This document shows, piece after piece, positions 1 to 8,147 of a stretch of 55,701 nucleotides of DNA; within the stretch, counting starts at the first letter, position 1; every line of letters starts with the position of its first letter. The stretch spans positions 1 to 55,701 of the forward strand of contig JAYVOF010000160.1 of NCBI GenBank assembly GCA_043758105.1, written 5' to 3'. The notes beneath the pieces were generated by a model. The model was not told the DNA's origin, ran no database searches, and worked only from the letters and a program-made list of their open reading frames with translations. This DNA comes from JANPPS01 sp043758105 (lineage in GTDB: Bacteria > Pseudomonadota > Alphaproteobacteria > Acetobacterales > Acetobacteraceae). The position numbers and the translations under genes were made by a program.

Positions 1-869
1 CGACGAAGGCGGCGGCGTTGCAGAATGGTGAGATCGATTGGTGGGAGAACCCGGCGCCCGACCTGGTGCCGCTGCTGAAAAAGAACCGCAACATCAACGT
101 GGACATCGCCGATCCGCTCGGGAATATCGGCTCCTTCCGGATGAACCATCTGCATCCGCCGTTCAATGATGTGCGGGTGCGCCGCGCGGTGATGATGGCG
201 CTCAGCCAAGAGGACTACATGCGCGCCGTGGTGGGCGATGACGAGACGCTGTGGAAGCTGCAGCCGAGCTATTTCACGCCGGGCACGGAATTGTATTCGG
301 AAGTGGGCGGCGAAATTTTAAAGGGCCCCCGCCGGTATGACGAGGCCAAGAAGTTGCTGGCCGACGCCGGGTATAACGGTGAGAAGATCATCCTGTGCGT
401 GGCCACCGATGTGCAGATCACCAAGGCCGAGGGCGACGTCACCGCGGATTTGCTGGGCAACAAGCTCGGCATGAACGTGGATTATCAGGCGCTCGATTGG
501 GGCACGGTGGGCGCGCGGCGGGCCAAGAAAGACCCGCCGGGGCAGGGCGGCTGGCACATCTTCCACACCTGGCACGCGGGCGCGGACTGCATCAACCCGG
601 CGCCATACACCGCGTTCGACGCCGGCGGGGACAAGGCGTGGTTCGGCTGGCCTAAATCGGACAAAATCCAGGCCGGCATCGGCTCCTGGTATGACGCGCC
701 GGATGTAGCGGCGGAGAAGACCGCGATCGCCAATCTGAACCGGGACGCGATGGAGTTCGTGACTTACGCGCCGACCGGGTTCTTCCTGGGCTACACCGCC
801 TGGCGGAAGAACGTGTCCGGCGTTGTGAAGTCCCCGTTCCCCGTGTTCTGGGGCGTGCAAAAGACGTGA
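1..869 (+). CDS. ABC transporter substrate-binding protein, peptide family 5 (5' end outside window)
   Basis: This is the C-terminal part (288 codons) of a periplasmic binding protein of the SBP_bac_5 (DppA/OppA) family, which captures peptides or similar solutes for the permease and ATPase genes that follow. The frame is already open at base 3, before the first possible start (TTG at 18), so the gene begins upstream of the window. Family members are usually about 500-550 residues, so roughly half is present. The stretch around NDVRVRRAVMMAL and the later DEAKKLLADAGY segment are typical of lobe II of this family. No membrane segment is present in this part, as expected for a soluble lobe. 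A palindromic repeat starts seven bases after the stop and separates the gene from the permease genes. The substrate cannot be read from the sequence; dipeptides, oligopeptides, glutathione and opines are all possible. Confidence 0.9.
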   Translation, partial: TKAAALQNGEIDWWENPAPDLVPLLKKNRNINVDIADPLGNIGSFRMNHLHPPFNDVRVRRAVMMALSQEDYMRAVVGDDETLWKLQPSYFTPGTELYSEVGGEILKGPRRYDEAKKLLADAGYNGEKIILCVATDVQITKAEGDVTADLLGNKLGMNVDYQALDWGTVGARRAKKDPPGQGGWHIFHTWHAGADCINPAPYTAFDAGGDKAWFGWPKSDKIQAGIGSWYDAPDVAAEKTAIANLNRDAMEFVTYAPTGFFLGYTAWRKNVSGVVKSPFPVFWGVQKT

Positions 870-875
870 TGCCCC

Positions 876-969
876 CGTCATTGCGAGCCCCGCTTGGGGC
901 GCGGCAATACAGGGGCGACGGGCGCGCCTATGGCCCATGGATCGCGTCGCCAAGCGGCTCGCGATGACG
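876..969. repeat. Dispersed palindromic repeat, compact copy 1
   Basis: This near-palindrome begins CGTCATTGCGAGC and ends GCTCGCGATGACG, with an inner GGCAATACAGGG facing CCATGGATCGC. It matches the copy at 39890-39983 at most positions and shares both ends with the copies at 15581-15670 and 51618-51713. It fills the gap between the binding-protein gene and the first permease gene. Read through, it would add a spurious N-terminal extension to the permease, which is one reason for choosing the ATG at 972. Confidence 0.85.
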
Positions 970-971
970 AA

Positions 972-1913
972 ATGCTAGCCTATCTCACCCGCCGCATCCT
1001 CGCGACCATCCCGGTCATGCTGGTCGTGGCGCTATTCGTGTTCAGCCTCCTCTACATCGCGCCCGGCGACCCGGCGGCCATCATCGCCGGGGACCAGGCG
1101 AGTCCCGAAGACGTGGACCGCATCCGCGCCGGCCTGGGCCTAGACCGGCCGTTTCTGGTCAGGTTCGGCACTTGGCTCTGGGACGTGCTGCACGGCGATC
1201 TCGGCACCTCCATCTTCAGCAGCCAGCCCGTCATCCACCTTATCGGTCAAAGGATGGAGCCGACCATCTCGCTCATGGTGCTGACCTTGCTGCTCAGCAT
1301 CAGCATTGCCGTGCCGATGGGCGTGCTGGCGGCCTGGAACCACGGCACCTGGATCGACCGGGCGATCATGATTTTCGCGGTGTTCGGGTTTTCGATCCCG
1401 GTATTCGTCGTGGGTTACTTGCTGGCCTACGTCTTCGCCCTCACGCTCGATTGGTTTCCCGTGCAGGGCTATACCGAAATATCAAAGGGTTTTGGCTCCT
1501 GGCTCAGCCATTTAGTGCTCCCCGCCGTGGCGTTGGGCGGCGTATATATCGCGCTGATCGCCCGCATCACCCGCGCCACCATGCTGGAGGTGCTGAGCCA
1601 GGATTACGTCCGCACCGCCAAGGCGAAGGGCGTCGGCAGCCGCACCGTGTTGTTCCTGCATGCGCTCAAGAACGCGGCGGTGCCGATCGTGACGGTGATC
1701 GGCATCGGCGTGGCCTTACTGATCGGCGGCGCGGTGGTGACCGAAAGCGTGTTCGCGATCCCCGGCCTCGGGCGCCTGGTGGTGGACGCAATCCTGCGCC
1801 GCGACTACCCGATCATCCAGGGCGTCGTGCTGCTGTTCAGCTTCGTCTATGTGCTGGTCAATCTGGGCGTGGACCTGCTGTATAGCGTCTTCGACCCGAG
1901 AATCCGCTATTGA
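972..1913 (+). CDS. dppB: Dipeptide/oligopeptide-type ABC transporter permease, DppB family
   Basis: This inner-membrane subunit (313 aa) forms half of the translocation channel. The ATG at 972 gives the classic start MLAYLTRRILATIPVM, which enters the first membrane helix directly. A longer reading from 894 would only translate the palindromic repeat. The N-terminal segment with YIAPGDPA and the C-terminal FDPRIRY tail are family hallmarks. The EAA-type loop that contacts the ATPase lies around the stretch DYVRTAKAKGVG. The length fits the family (about 310-340 aa). The stop overlaps the start of the next permease gene by four bases, so the two are translationally coupled. The gene symbol reflects family membership; the substrate is unproven. 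Confidence 0.92.
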   Translation: MLAYLTRRILATIPVMLVVALFVFSLLYIAPGDPAAIIAGDQASPEDVDRIRAGLGLDRPFLVRFGTWLWDVLHGDLGTSIFSSQPVIHLIGQRMEPTISLMVLTLLLSISIAVPMGVLAAWNHGTWIDRAIMIFAVFGFSIPVFVVGYLLAYVFALTLDWFPVQGYTEISKGFGSWLSHLVLPAVALGGVYIALIARITRATMLEVLSQDYVRTAKAKGVGSRTVLFLHALKNAAVPIVTVIGIGVALLIGGAVVTESVFAIPGLGRLVVDAILRRDYPIIQGVVLLFSFVYVLVNLGVDLLYSVFDPRIRY

Positions 1914-2845
1914 GCCAGCTCCTCCTCCCGGACGCTCCGGCCGCCACCGCGCGGGAACCGCATGTTTCGGTGGCACCTGTGCTGCCGGACGTGCTGCCCC
2001 GGGTGAAGCCGCGCGGCCCGGTGCGCCTGTTCGTCCGCCGCTATCCCACCATCGTTTTGGGCGGTATGTTGCTGATGCTGGTTCTAATCTGCGCGATCGC
2101 CGCACCATTACTGGGCACTGTCGATCCGACGGCGCTGGCCCCGTCGAAGCGGCTGCGCTTTCCCTCTGCACAATACTGGTTCGGCACGGACAGCCTGGGC
2201 CGGGACCTCTATTCCCGCACGCTGTTCGGCACCCGCGTGTCGCTGGAAGTCGGCTTCGGCGTGGCGATCTTGGCCACCGCGATCGGCACCTTCATTGGCC
2301 TCGTTTCCGGCTTCGTTCGCTGGGCCGATAGCGTGATCATGCGCGTGATGGACGGTCTCATGTCCATCCCGCCCATCCTTCTTGCCATCGCATTGATGGC
2401 GTTGACCCGCGGCAGCGTCGGTAACGTCATCACCGCCATCACCATCGCCGAAATTCCGCGCGTTTCCCGCCTGGTCCGCGGCGTCGTGCTGTCCCTCCGC
2501 GAGCAACCCTACGTCGAAGCCGCCATCGCGTCGGGCACCCGCACGCCAATGATCATTTGGCGCCACATCGTGCCCAACACCTTGGCCTCCATCACCGTGC
2601 AGGCGACGTACATTTGCGCGTCCGCTATGATCACCGAGGCCATCCTGAGCTTCATCGGCGCCGGCACGCCTCCGATCATCCCGTCCTGGGGCAACATCAT
2701 GGCCGAGGGCCGGGCGCTGTGGCAGGTGAAGCCCTATATCGTGTTCTTTCCCGCCGCGTTCCTGTCGCTGACGGTGCTGGCGGTGAACCTCCTGGGCGAC
2801 GGCCTCCGCGACGCGCTCGATCCGCGCATGGCAAAGCGGGTATGA
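1910..2845 (+). CDS. dppC: Dipeptide/oligopeptide-type ABC transporter permease, DppC family
   Basis: This second membrane channel subunit (311 aa) starts at a TTG that overlaps the stop of the preceding permease gene (TTGA). It has the N-terminal cytoplasmic segment and first helix typical of DppC/OppC. The periplasmic motif WFGTDSLGRDLYSR is diagnostic for this family. The EAA loop lies near PYVEAAIASG, and the protein ends with the usual LGDGLRDALDPRM. Seven bases after the stop a palindrome begins that encloses a broken GIY-YIG gene. The two ATPase genes of the same operon resume about 440 bases later, so transcription must cross that insertion if the operon still works as one unit. Confidence 0.92.
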   Translation: MSQLLLPDAPAATAREPHVSVAPVLPDVLPRVKPRGPVRLFVRRYPTIVLGGMLLMLVLICAIAAPLLGTVDPTALAPSKRLRFPSAQYWFGTDSLGRDLYSRTLFGTRVSLEVGFGVAILATAIGTFIGLVSGFVRWADSVIMRVMDGLMSIPPILLAIALMALTRGSVGNVITAITIAEIPRVSRLVRGVVLSLREQPYVEAAIASGTRTPMIIWRHIVPNTLASITVQATYICASAMITEAILSFIGAGTPPIIPSWGNIMAEGRALWQVKPYIVFFPAAFLSLTVLAVNLLGDGLRDALDPRMAKRV

Positions 2846-2851
2846 AAAACC

Positions 2852-2890
2852 CGTCATTGCGAGCCCCTTGCAGAAGCAATCCAGGGGCGC
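2852..2890. repeat. Left half of a split palindromic repeat
   Basis: This half-element begins CGTCATTGCGAGCC and ends GCAATCCAGGGGC, the left half of the family seen at 876, 15581, 39890 and 51618. Its matching right half lies at 3232-3274 in inverted orientation. Compact copies have only about 20-30 bases between the halves; here about 340 bases separate them, holding the GIY-YIG reading frame. Confidence 0.85.
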
Positions 2891-2918
2891 CCGATGCTGA
2901 CCTCAACGGAGTTGGACC

Positions 2919-3207
2919 GTGCGAGCAAGGCATCCCGCCACTTACATCATGACCAACGAACGTAACGGAACGCTGTATGTCGGTGTGACTTCGGACCTGG
3001 CTCAAAGAGTCTGGGAGCACAAAACGGGTAAATACGAAGGGTTCCCGCTATGCCCTTGCTTTACTGGTTCATTATGAATTGCACGACAACATGACGGCCG
3101 CGATCAGCCGGGAGAAGCAATTGAAAGGCGGCTCCCGCGCCAAGAAGCTGGCCTTGATCGACAAATCCAACCCGCAATGGCTTGACCTTTATGCTGGCAT
3201 CGTCTGA
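2919..3207 (+). pseudogene. GIY-YIG family nuclease, frameshifted, inside a split palindrome
   Basis: Read from a possible GTG at 2919 (or the ATG at 2949), the first frame gives TYIMTNERNGTLYVGVTSDL, then RVWEHKTGKYEGF. These correspond to the GIY strand, the YIG strand and the R...EH region of small single-domain GIY-YIG nucleases (usually about 90-100 aa). The frame is lost near 3045. One base later the next frame continues with RYALALLVHYE, then EKQLKGGSRAKKLALID and NPQWLDLYAGIV to a TGA at 3205. All conserved parts are present, so the gene is complete apart from a net one-base shift (one gained or two lost). It may be recently dead or a sequencing error. GIY-YIG proteins of this size are putative DNA-cutting enzymes of mostly unknown role. 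It lies in the same orientation as the surrounding transporter genes. Confidence 0.8.
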
Positions 3208-3231
3208 ATGACGCAAAGGTCTGTCTCGGTG

Positions 3232-3274
3232 GCCCCTGGATTGCTTCCTCGCCAAGCGGCGACTCGCAATGACG
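3232..3274. repeat. Right half of a split palindromic repeat
   Basis: This half-element reads GCCCCTGGATTGCTTCCTCG, then CCAAGCGG, then GACTCGCAATGACGG. It is the inverted complement of the half at 2852-2890. Together they bracket the GIY-YIG frame with about 30 bases on each side. The start of the ATPase gene is 13 bases downstream, so the insertion may supply or displace its ribosome-binding region; no strong Shine-Dalgarno is visible there. Confidence 0.83.
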
Positions 3275-3287
3275 GGAACTTTTAGCC

Positions 3288-4280
3288 ATGGCCCTGCTCG
3301 AAGTCGAAAACCTACAAACCCATTTCGGCACACTGGACGGCGTCGTGCGCGCGGTCGAGGGCCTGTCCTTCCATATCGACGCGGGCGAAACCCTCGCCAT
3401 CGTCGGCGAAAGCGGCTGCGGCAAGTCGGTCACCAGCATGAGCATTCTCCGCCTCATCCAAGAACCCCCCGGCAAGATCGCCGGCCGAATCCGGTTCATG
3501 GACCGCGACCTGCTGCGCCTGCCCGAATCCGAAATGCGCAAATTGCGCGGCAACGACATCAGCATGATCTTCCAAGAGCCCATGACCAGCCTGAACCCGG
3601 TGCTCACCATCGGCCGGCAGATCGGCGAGGCGGTGCGGCTGCACCAGGGCAAGAACGCCCGTGACGCCGAGGCCCGCGCTGTCGAGATGCTGACCTTGGT
3701 GGGCATCCCAGCACCAGGCCGCCGAGTTCGGGAATACCCGCATCAACTGAGCGGCGGCATGCGGCAGCGGGTGATGATCGCCATGGCGCTGGCGTGCAAC
3801 CCCAAACTCCTGATCGCCGACGAGCCTACCACCGCTTTGGACGTCACCATCCAGGCGCAAATTTTGGATTTGATGCGGGACCTCAAAACCCGGCTCGGCT
3901 CGGCCATCATGCTGATCACCCATGACCTCGGCGTGGTAGCGGAGATGGCGCAGCGGGTGGTGGTGATGTATGCGGGCCGCAAAGTGGAGGAGGCGACGGC
4001 CCTCGAAATCTTCGGCAACCCGCAACACCCTTACACACGCGGCCTGCTGGGTGCGGTCCCGGTACTGGGCTCGTCGCTGACCGGGGCCGGGCGCACGAAG
4101 CTCGCCGAGATACCCGGCCTCGTCCCCTCGCTCCGCAAGCCGATCATCGGCTGCCCCTTCGCCGGGCGCTGCCTGTCGGTGACCGAGCTGTGCCGCACCG
4201 TGGCACCCGCGGTGGAGCAGAAACGCCCCGGCCATTACGTCGCCTGCCACTACGCGGAATGGGGCCAGATAGCCGCATGA
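3288..4280 (+). CDS. dppD: Peptide ABC transporter ATP-binding protein, DppD/OppD family
   Basis: This cytoplasmic ATPase (330 aa) powers uptake together with the second ATPase. Walker A is GESGCGKS at residues 40-47, the signature LSGGM at 154-158 and Walker B LLIADEP at 174-180. The C-terminal oligopeptide-transporter domain carries GCPFAGRC and further cysteines (a possible iron-sulfur site in this family). The start at ATG 3288 gives the expected MALLEVENLQ opening. The length matches the family. The stop overlaps the next start as ATGA. Confidence 0.93.
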   Translation: MALLEVENLQTHFGTLDGVVRAVEGLSFHIDAGETLAIVGESGCGKSVTSMSILRLIQEPPGKIAGRIRFMDRDLLRLPESEMRKLRGNDISMIFQEPMTSLNPVLTIGRQIGEAVRLHQGKNARDAEARAVEMLTLVGIPAPGRRVREYPHQLSGGMRQRVMIAMALACNPKLLIADEPTTALDVTIQAQILDLMRDLKTRLGSAIMLITHDLGVVAEMAQRVVVMYAGRKVEEATALEIFGNPQHPYTRGLLGAVPVLGSSLTGAGRTKLAEIPGLVPSLRKPIIGCPFAGRCLSVTELCRTVAPAVEQKRPGHYVACHYAEWGQIAA

Positions 4281-5269
4281 CCGCGCTGCTGGACGTCCGC
4301 AATCTGAAAAAGCACTTCCCCCTCCACGCCGGCCTGCTGGGCGGGGTCACCGGCCAAGTCTATGCGGTGGACGGCGTGAGCTTCACGATAGCGAAGGGCG
4401 AGACCCTGTCGCTGGTGGGTGAAAGCGGGTGTGGCAAGAGCACGGTGGGCAAGACCATTCTCCGCCTGTTCGCCCCCACCGGCGGCGAGGTCTGGCTGGA
4501 CGGCGAGCGGATCGACCAGCTGCCTCCCGCCCAGCTCCGCCCCTTGCGCCAGCGCATGCAGGTGGTGTTCCAGGACCCGTTCAGCAGCCTGAACCCCCGG
4601 ATGCGCGTCCGCGACATCATCGCCGAACCGCTTCGCAATTTCGGCCTGGCGCACGGCGCCGCGTTGGACGACCGGGTGGCGGCGCTGATGGACACGGTGC
4701 GTCTGCCCCGCGACGCCATGCGCCGTTTCCCGCATGAATTCAGCGGTGGCCAGCGCCAACGCATCGGCATCGCCCGCGCCCTCGCCCCCGGCGCCGATTT
4801 GATTATTTGTGACGAAGCCGTTTCGGCGCTCGACGTCTCGGTGAAAGCGCAAATCGTCAATTTGCTGTCCGATTTGCAAGACGAACTCGGCCTGGCCTTG
4901 CTGTTTATCAGCCACGACCTCGCGATCGTCGAACACCTTACCCACCGTGTGGCCGTCATGTATCTCGGCAAAATCGTAGAAATCGCCGGCCGCGCCGCCC
5001 TGTTCGCCCACCCGGCGCACCCCTACACCCGCGCGTTGCTCTCCGCCGTCCCGGTCCCCAACCCGCTGGCCCGGCGCGACCGCATCATCCTGACCGGCGA
5101 CGTGCCGAGCCCGATCAATCCCCCGCCGGGCTGCCGATTCCACACGCGCTGCCCTTACGTGTTCGACCGGTGCCGGACGGAGGAGCCAGTACTGCGGGAG
5201 CGGAGTGCCGGGCAGCTGGCCGCGTGCCATTTGGACGAACTGCCGGCGTCAGGCGCGGTCAGGGCATGA
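4277..5269 (+). CDS. dppF: Peptide ABC transporter ATP-binding protein, DppF/OppF family
   Basis: This is the second ATPase (330 aa) of the transporter. The ATG at 4277 overlaps the previous stop (ATGA) and gives MTALLDVRNLKKHFP, the usual OppF opening. A longer reading from 4190 lies inside the upstream gene. Walker A GESGCGKS is at 48-55, signature FSGGQ at 155-159 and Walker B LIICDE at 175-180. The long N-terminal insert before Walker A and the tail with CRFHTRCPY distinguish it from the DppD partner. Its stop overlaps the start of a methyltransferase gene by four bases, which links the transporter operon physically, though not obviously functionally, to the polysaccharide genes. Confidence 0.93.
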   Translation: MTALLDVRNLKKHFPLHAGLLGGVTGQVYAVDGVSFTIAKGETLSLVGESGCGKSTVGKTILRLFAPTGGEVWLDGERIDQLPPAQLRPLRQRMQVVFQDPFSSLNPRMRVRDIIAEPLRNFGLAHGAALDDRVAALMDTVRLPRDAMRRFPHEFSGGQRQRIGIARALAPGADLIICDEAVSALDVSVKAQIVNLLSDLQDELGLALLFISHDLAIVEHLTHRVAVMYLGKIVEIAGRAALFAHPAHPYTRALLSAVPVPNPLARRDRIILTGDVPSPINPPPGCRFHTRCPYVFDRCRTEEPVLRERSAGQLAACHLDELPASGAVRA

Positions 5270-6096
5270 AGCGGCTCATGAAGTCGCTCGTGCGGTGGGA
5301 CGCGCAACCCGCTCTGGAACGCTCCGTCCGGCTCTATCGCGCAGGCCACGCGCTCGCGGTCTTGTTGAGCCCATTTGGGCTGCCGCTCCCGTGGCTTATG
5401 CGGTTGGCCGGAACCGACAAGCATCGCCCTGATTGGCCACGGGGTCACCGATACGGTCCCGCCTACGCCGAGGCGTTCAGGCGCTTCCGTTGGCGCCGGG
5501 TCCGCATGGTGGAGATCGGGATTGGCGGTGCTGCGGAGGACATCGGCGGACGGTCATTGCTGGCGTGGCGCGCCTATTTTCCGTTTGCCACGATCCTTGC
5601 CTGCGACATTCGCGACCGGTCCGCCCTGGCGACACCCCGGGTTGAAATCTTGCGGCTGGACCAAGGCGAGGGGGTCGCCTTGCAGGGTCTCGCGGCCAAG
5701 GGGCCGTTCGACATCATCGTGGATGACGGATCGCACCTCAACGCCCATCAACTCCTAACGTTTGCGGCACTGTTCGACTCGCTGGCGGAGGGCGGCCTGT
5801 ATGTCGTCGAGGACGTGCAGACCTCGTTCTGGCACCGGGTGGTGGACGGCGTTGATTGGGGCGGCGCGGCGTTCGGCCAGGCGGCGTTTTCCACGACCTG
5901 CATGGGCCATTTCCTGGCGCTGGCCGCGCACCTGAACTACGCGGAGTTCCTGGACCCCGGCGACGCGGACCCGATGCTCCTGCCGATGGCCCGGCGGATT
6001 AGATGCATCGCGTTCGAACACAATCTGATTTTCGTGACCAAAGGCCGGAATGAGGCATTGTCGAATACGGTCGGTGCCGGCGATGGCCCGCGCTGA
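5266..6096 (+). CDS. Class I SAM-dependent methyltransferase (MycE/TylF/CmcI-like)
   Basis: This is a predicted 276-aa sugar or small-molecule O-methyltransferase. The SAM-binding glycine motif is EIGIGG. Further on are ILACDIRD (the acidic residue that would hold the ribose) and FDIIVDDGSH, followed by GGLYVVEDVQTSFWH. The DDGSH and VEDVQTSYW-type motifs are characteristic of MycE-like and cephalosporin-hydroxylase-like methyltransferases, which methylate sugars of antibiotics and surface glycans. The start at 5266 overlaps the upstream stop (ATGA); the longer reading from 5170 has no family support. It heads a run with two glycosyltransferases, so methylation of a surface polysaccharide is a reasonable inference. 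Confidence 0.78.
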   Translation: MKRLMKSLVRWDAQPALERSVRLYRAGHALAVLLSPFGLPLPWLMRLAGTDKHRPDWPRGHRYGPAYAEAFRRFRWRRVRMVEIGIGGAAEDIGGRSLLAWRAYFPFATILACDIRDRSALATPRVEILRLDQGEGVALQGLAAKGPFDIIVDDGSHLNAHQLLTFAALFDSLAEGGLYVVEDVQTSFWHRVVDGVDWGGAAFGQAAFSTTCMGHFLALAAHLNYAEFLDPGDADPMLLPMARRIRCIAFEHNLIFVTKGRNEALSNTVGAGDGPR

Positions 6097-7198
6097 ACCA
6101 GGCCCCCCGCCGCAGCGCCACATCGTGCTCATGCCGCCACATCGGTTATGGCCGGCATTCATCGATCGGTCGGAGCCGGACCGGGAGGCGCCGTTCCGCC
6201 TGTTGGCTCAGCGCGGGTATAGCTACCGGCGTATCGATCCGTATGGCCGGCCGTGGAATCCGTTCGCCAACGCGCACTCGGTGCTGTGCGCGATCGATCC
6301 GTTGCGTGCGCTGCGGGTCTTGCTGCTTCATCGTCATGCCGATGTGGTGCTGTGCCATTACGAATCGGCGGCGTTGCTGATCTTGCTGTGGCGCCGGCTG
6401 TTCCGGTTCTCTGGAAAGGTGGTGGTGTACGATCTGGGCCTGGTGGACGGCTGGCGGCTTCGCGCCCTCATTCAGCGGCTGGTGCTGAAGCGGGCGGATT
6501 TGCTGCTGCCGCTGGAGTCGAACCAAATGTCGGATCTATTGGCGATGGGCGCCCGTCCGCACACCCTTTTTCCGGTGCGGGACTCCACCAGTACCGATTT
6601 CTATCCGGATACGGACGACCAGCCGGACGGCTACATCCTGGCGGTCGGCGATGATTTGTCGCGCGACTATCCGACCCTGCTGCACGCCATTTCGGGCCTC
6701 GCGTGCCAGGTCGTCATCCGCAGCAGCAAGCTCGGGCGCAGCAGCAAGCTCGGGGAAGACCGGGCGGCGTTCCCGAACGTCACGGTCGTTGCGGACCGCT
6801 TGCGCTCGGTCGATTACCAAAAATTGGTCGCAGGCGCGGTTTTGGTCGTGCTCCCGCTGCACCCATCGATGCACCCGGGCGGCATCACGGCGTTGCTGGA
6901 GGCGATGTCGTCGGGAAAGGCCGTGATCGTCAGCGACTCTCCGGGTCTGGCCGACCACATCGAGGATGGCAGGAATTGCCGGGTCGTGCCGCCCGGTGAT
7001 CCGGCCGTGCTCCGGCATGCCATAGAGGCCTTGCTTGCCGACAAGCCGGAGCGGACGCGGCTCGGGGCCGGTGCGCGCCGCTTCGTCGTCGAGCACTGCT
7101 CGGCGGAAGCGGATGCGGCGCGGTTTGCGGCGGCGCTGGGCCAGCTGCTCGGTCCCGAGCCTGCCTTGGACGGCGAGGGGGTGCAGGCTGGCGGCTGA
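6083..7198 (+). CDS. Glycosyltransferase, GT4/GT-B type
   Basis: This is a probable 371-aa retaining glycosyltransferase. The C-terminal half shows the GT4 donor-binding pattern HPGGITALLEAMSSGKAVIV, then DSPGLADHIEDG, then VPPGDPAVLRHAIEALLAD. The N-terminal half is divergent and has no membrane segment apart from a hydrophobic patch near LLILLWRRLF. ATG 6083 overlaps the preceding gene by 14 bases; ATG 6050 and ATG 6131 are alternatives. A perfect 18-base tandem duplication (6719-6754) adds RSSKLG twice in the donor-domain region. Together with the neighbouring methyltransferase, GT2 enzyme and flippase it suggests capsule, exopolysaccharide or O-antigen assembly. Confidence 0.78.
   Translation: MARAEPGPPPQRHIVLMPPHRLWPAFIDRSEPDREAPFRLLAQRGYSYRRIDPYGRPWNPFANAHSVLCAIDPLRALRVLLLHRHADVVLCHYESAALLILLWRRLFRFSGKVVVYDLGLVDGWRLRALIQRLVLKRADLLLPLESNQMSDLLAMGARPHTLFPVRDSTSTDFYPDTDDQPDGYILAVGDDLSRDYPTLLHAISGLACQVVIRSSKLGRSSKLGEDRAAFPNVTVVADRLRSVDYQKLVAGAVLVVLPLHPSMHPGGITALLEAMSSGKAVIVSDSPGLADHIEDGRNCRVVPPGDPAVLRHAIEALLADKPERTRLGAGARRFVVEHCSAEADAARFAAALGQLLGPEPALDGEGVQAGG
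6719..6754. repeat. Perfect 18-base tandem duplication inside the GT4 gene
   Basis: The unit CGCAGCAGCAAGCTCGGG occurs twice head to tail. It keeps frame and yields RSSKLGRSSKLG. The exact identity suggests a recent slippage event. Confidence 0.9.
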
Positions 7199-8147
7199 AA
7201 CTCTCCCGATAATTGGGCCCCCGCTCATCGGAGTCGTGATCCTGAACTGGAACGGCTGGCGTGACACCATGGACGCGGTGACCAGTGTTTGGGCGCTCAC
7301 CGGGCCGGCGCCGCGGATCTATGTCGTGGACAACGCGTCCACCGACGGATCGGAAGCGAGGCTGCGCGCCTGGGCCCCGGACCTCACCATCATCCAATCC
7401 GGCGGCAATCTCGGTTGGGCGGGCGGCAACAATGCCGGCATATCCGCGGCCCGGCGCGATGGCTGCGCGCATGTTCTGCTGCTGAACAACGACGCCATGA
7501 TCCGCCCAGACGCCCTGACCGTGGTGGCCGGGGCGGCGGAGCGCCATCCTGACGCCGCCTCGATCGGCGCCTTGATCGTGAGCGCGGCTGACCCCGAGTC
7601 GGTCGAATTCGCCGGCGCCGCCATGGACCCGCGCAGCGCCATGCCAAAACCACACGATATCATATACAGCGAACTTGGCCTGTTACCCGACCTGGTGCCG
7701 ACCATCGCCGTGAAAGGCTGCGCGATGCTGCTCACCGCTACCGGTTTGTCCCAGGTCGGCTTGCTGACCGAAGACTACTTCCTCAACTACGACGAAACCG
7801 ACTGGTGCTTCCGGGCGAACGCGTTGGGTCTCGTGCACTACATGGCCCTGCGTGCGGTGGTCGAGCATAAAGGCGCGGTATCGTTCGCGGGCTTCGACGG
7901 ACCGCTCTACCGCTATTTCATCACCCGGAACCGGCTCGTCTTCGCCCATCGTCACCTGAGTTTCCGCGGGCGGTGGTTCGCGTGGCGGGCCGCGTTCTGG
8001 CAGCTCCGGCAACCCCCTGGTCCGGGGGTTACGTGGTTCCAATCGTGGTGGGTGGTGTTGATGGCCATCCTGGACTATGGCCGGGGTCGTCTCGGCGATT
8101 GTCCGCCCCGGGTCCGGGTGTTCAATCGCCGCGGTCTGCCGGATTGA
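7113..8147 (+). CDS. Glycosyltransferase family 2
   Basis: This is an inverting GT-A glycosyltransferase, rhamnosyltransferase/WcaA-like. The family core begins at about 7224 with IGVVILNWNGW, followed by YVVDNASTDGS, the NLGWAGGNNAGI motif, LLLNNDAMI (the DXD-like metal site) and a later EDYFLNYDETDW acceptor motif. The true start is unclear. No ATG lies near the core, the closest in-frame ATG is 7113, a TTG is at 7125 and a CTG at 7188. The stretch before about 7190 looks like out-of-frame reading of the upstream gene, so the real protein probably starts close to 7190 and has about 320 residues. The end overlaps the convergent flippase gene by 26 bases. Confidence 0.82.
   Translation: MRRGLRRRWASCSVPSLPWTARGCRLAAETLPIIGPPLIGVVILNWNGWRDTMDAVTSVWALTGPAPRIYVVDNASTDGSEARLRAWAPDLTIIQSGGNLGWAGGNNAGISAARRDGCAHVLLLNNDAMIRPDALTVVAGAAERHPDAASIGALIVSAADPESVEFAGAAMDPRSAMPKPHDIIYSELGLLPDLVPTIAVKGCAMLLTATGLSQVGLLTEDYFLNYDETDWCFRANALGLVHYMALRAVVEHKGAVSFAGFDGPLYRYFITRNRLVFAHRHLSFRGRWFAWRAAFWQLRQPPGPGVTWFQSWWVVLMAILDYGRGRLGDCPPRVRVFNRRGLPD

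Noticed and set aside
894..971. N-terminal extension of the first permease from 894
   Set aside because: The extension is a translation of the palindromic repeat; the family N-terminus begins at ATG 972.
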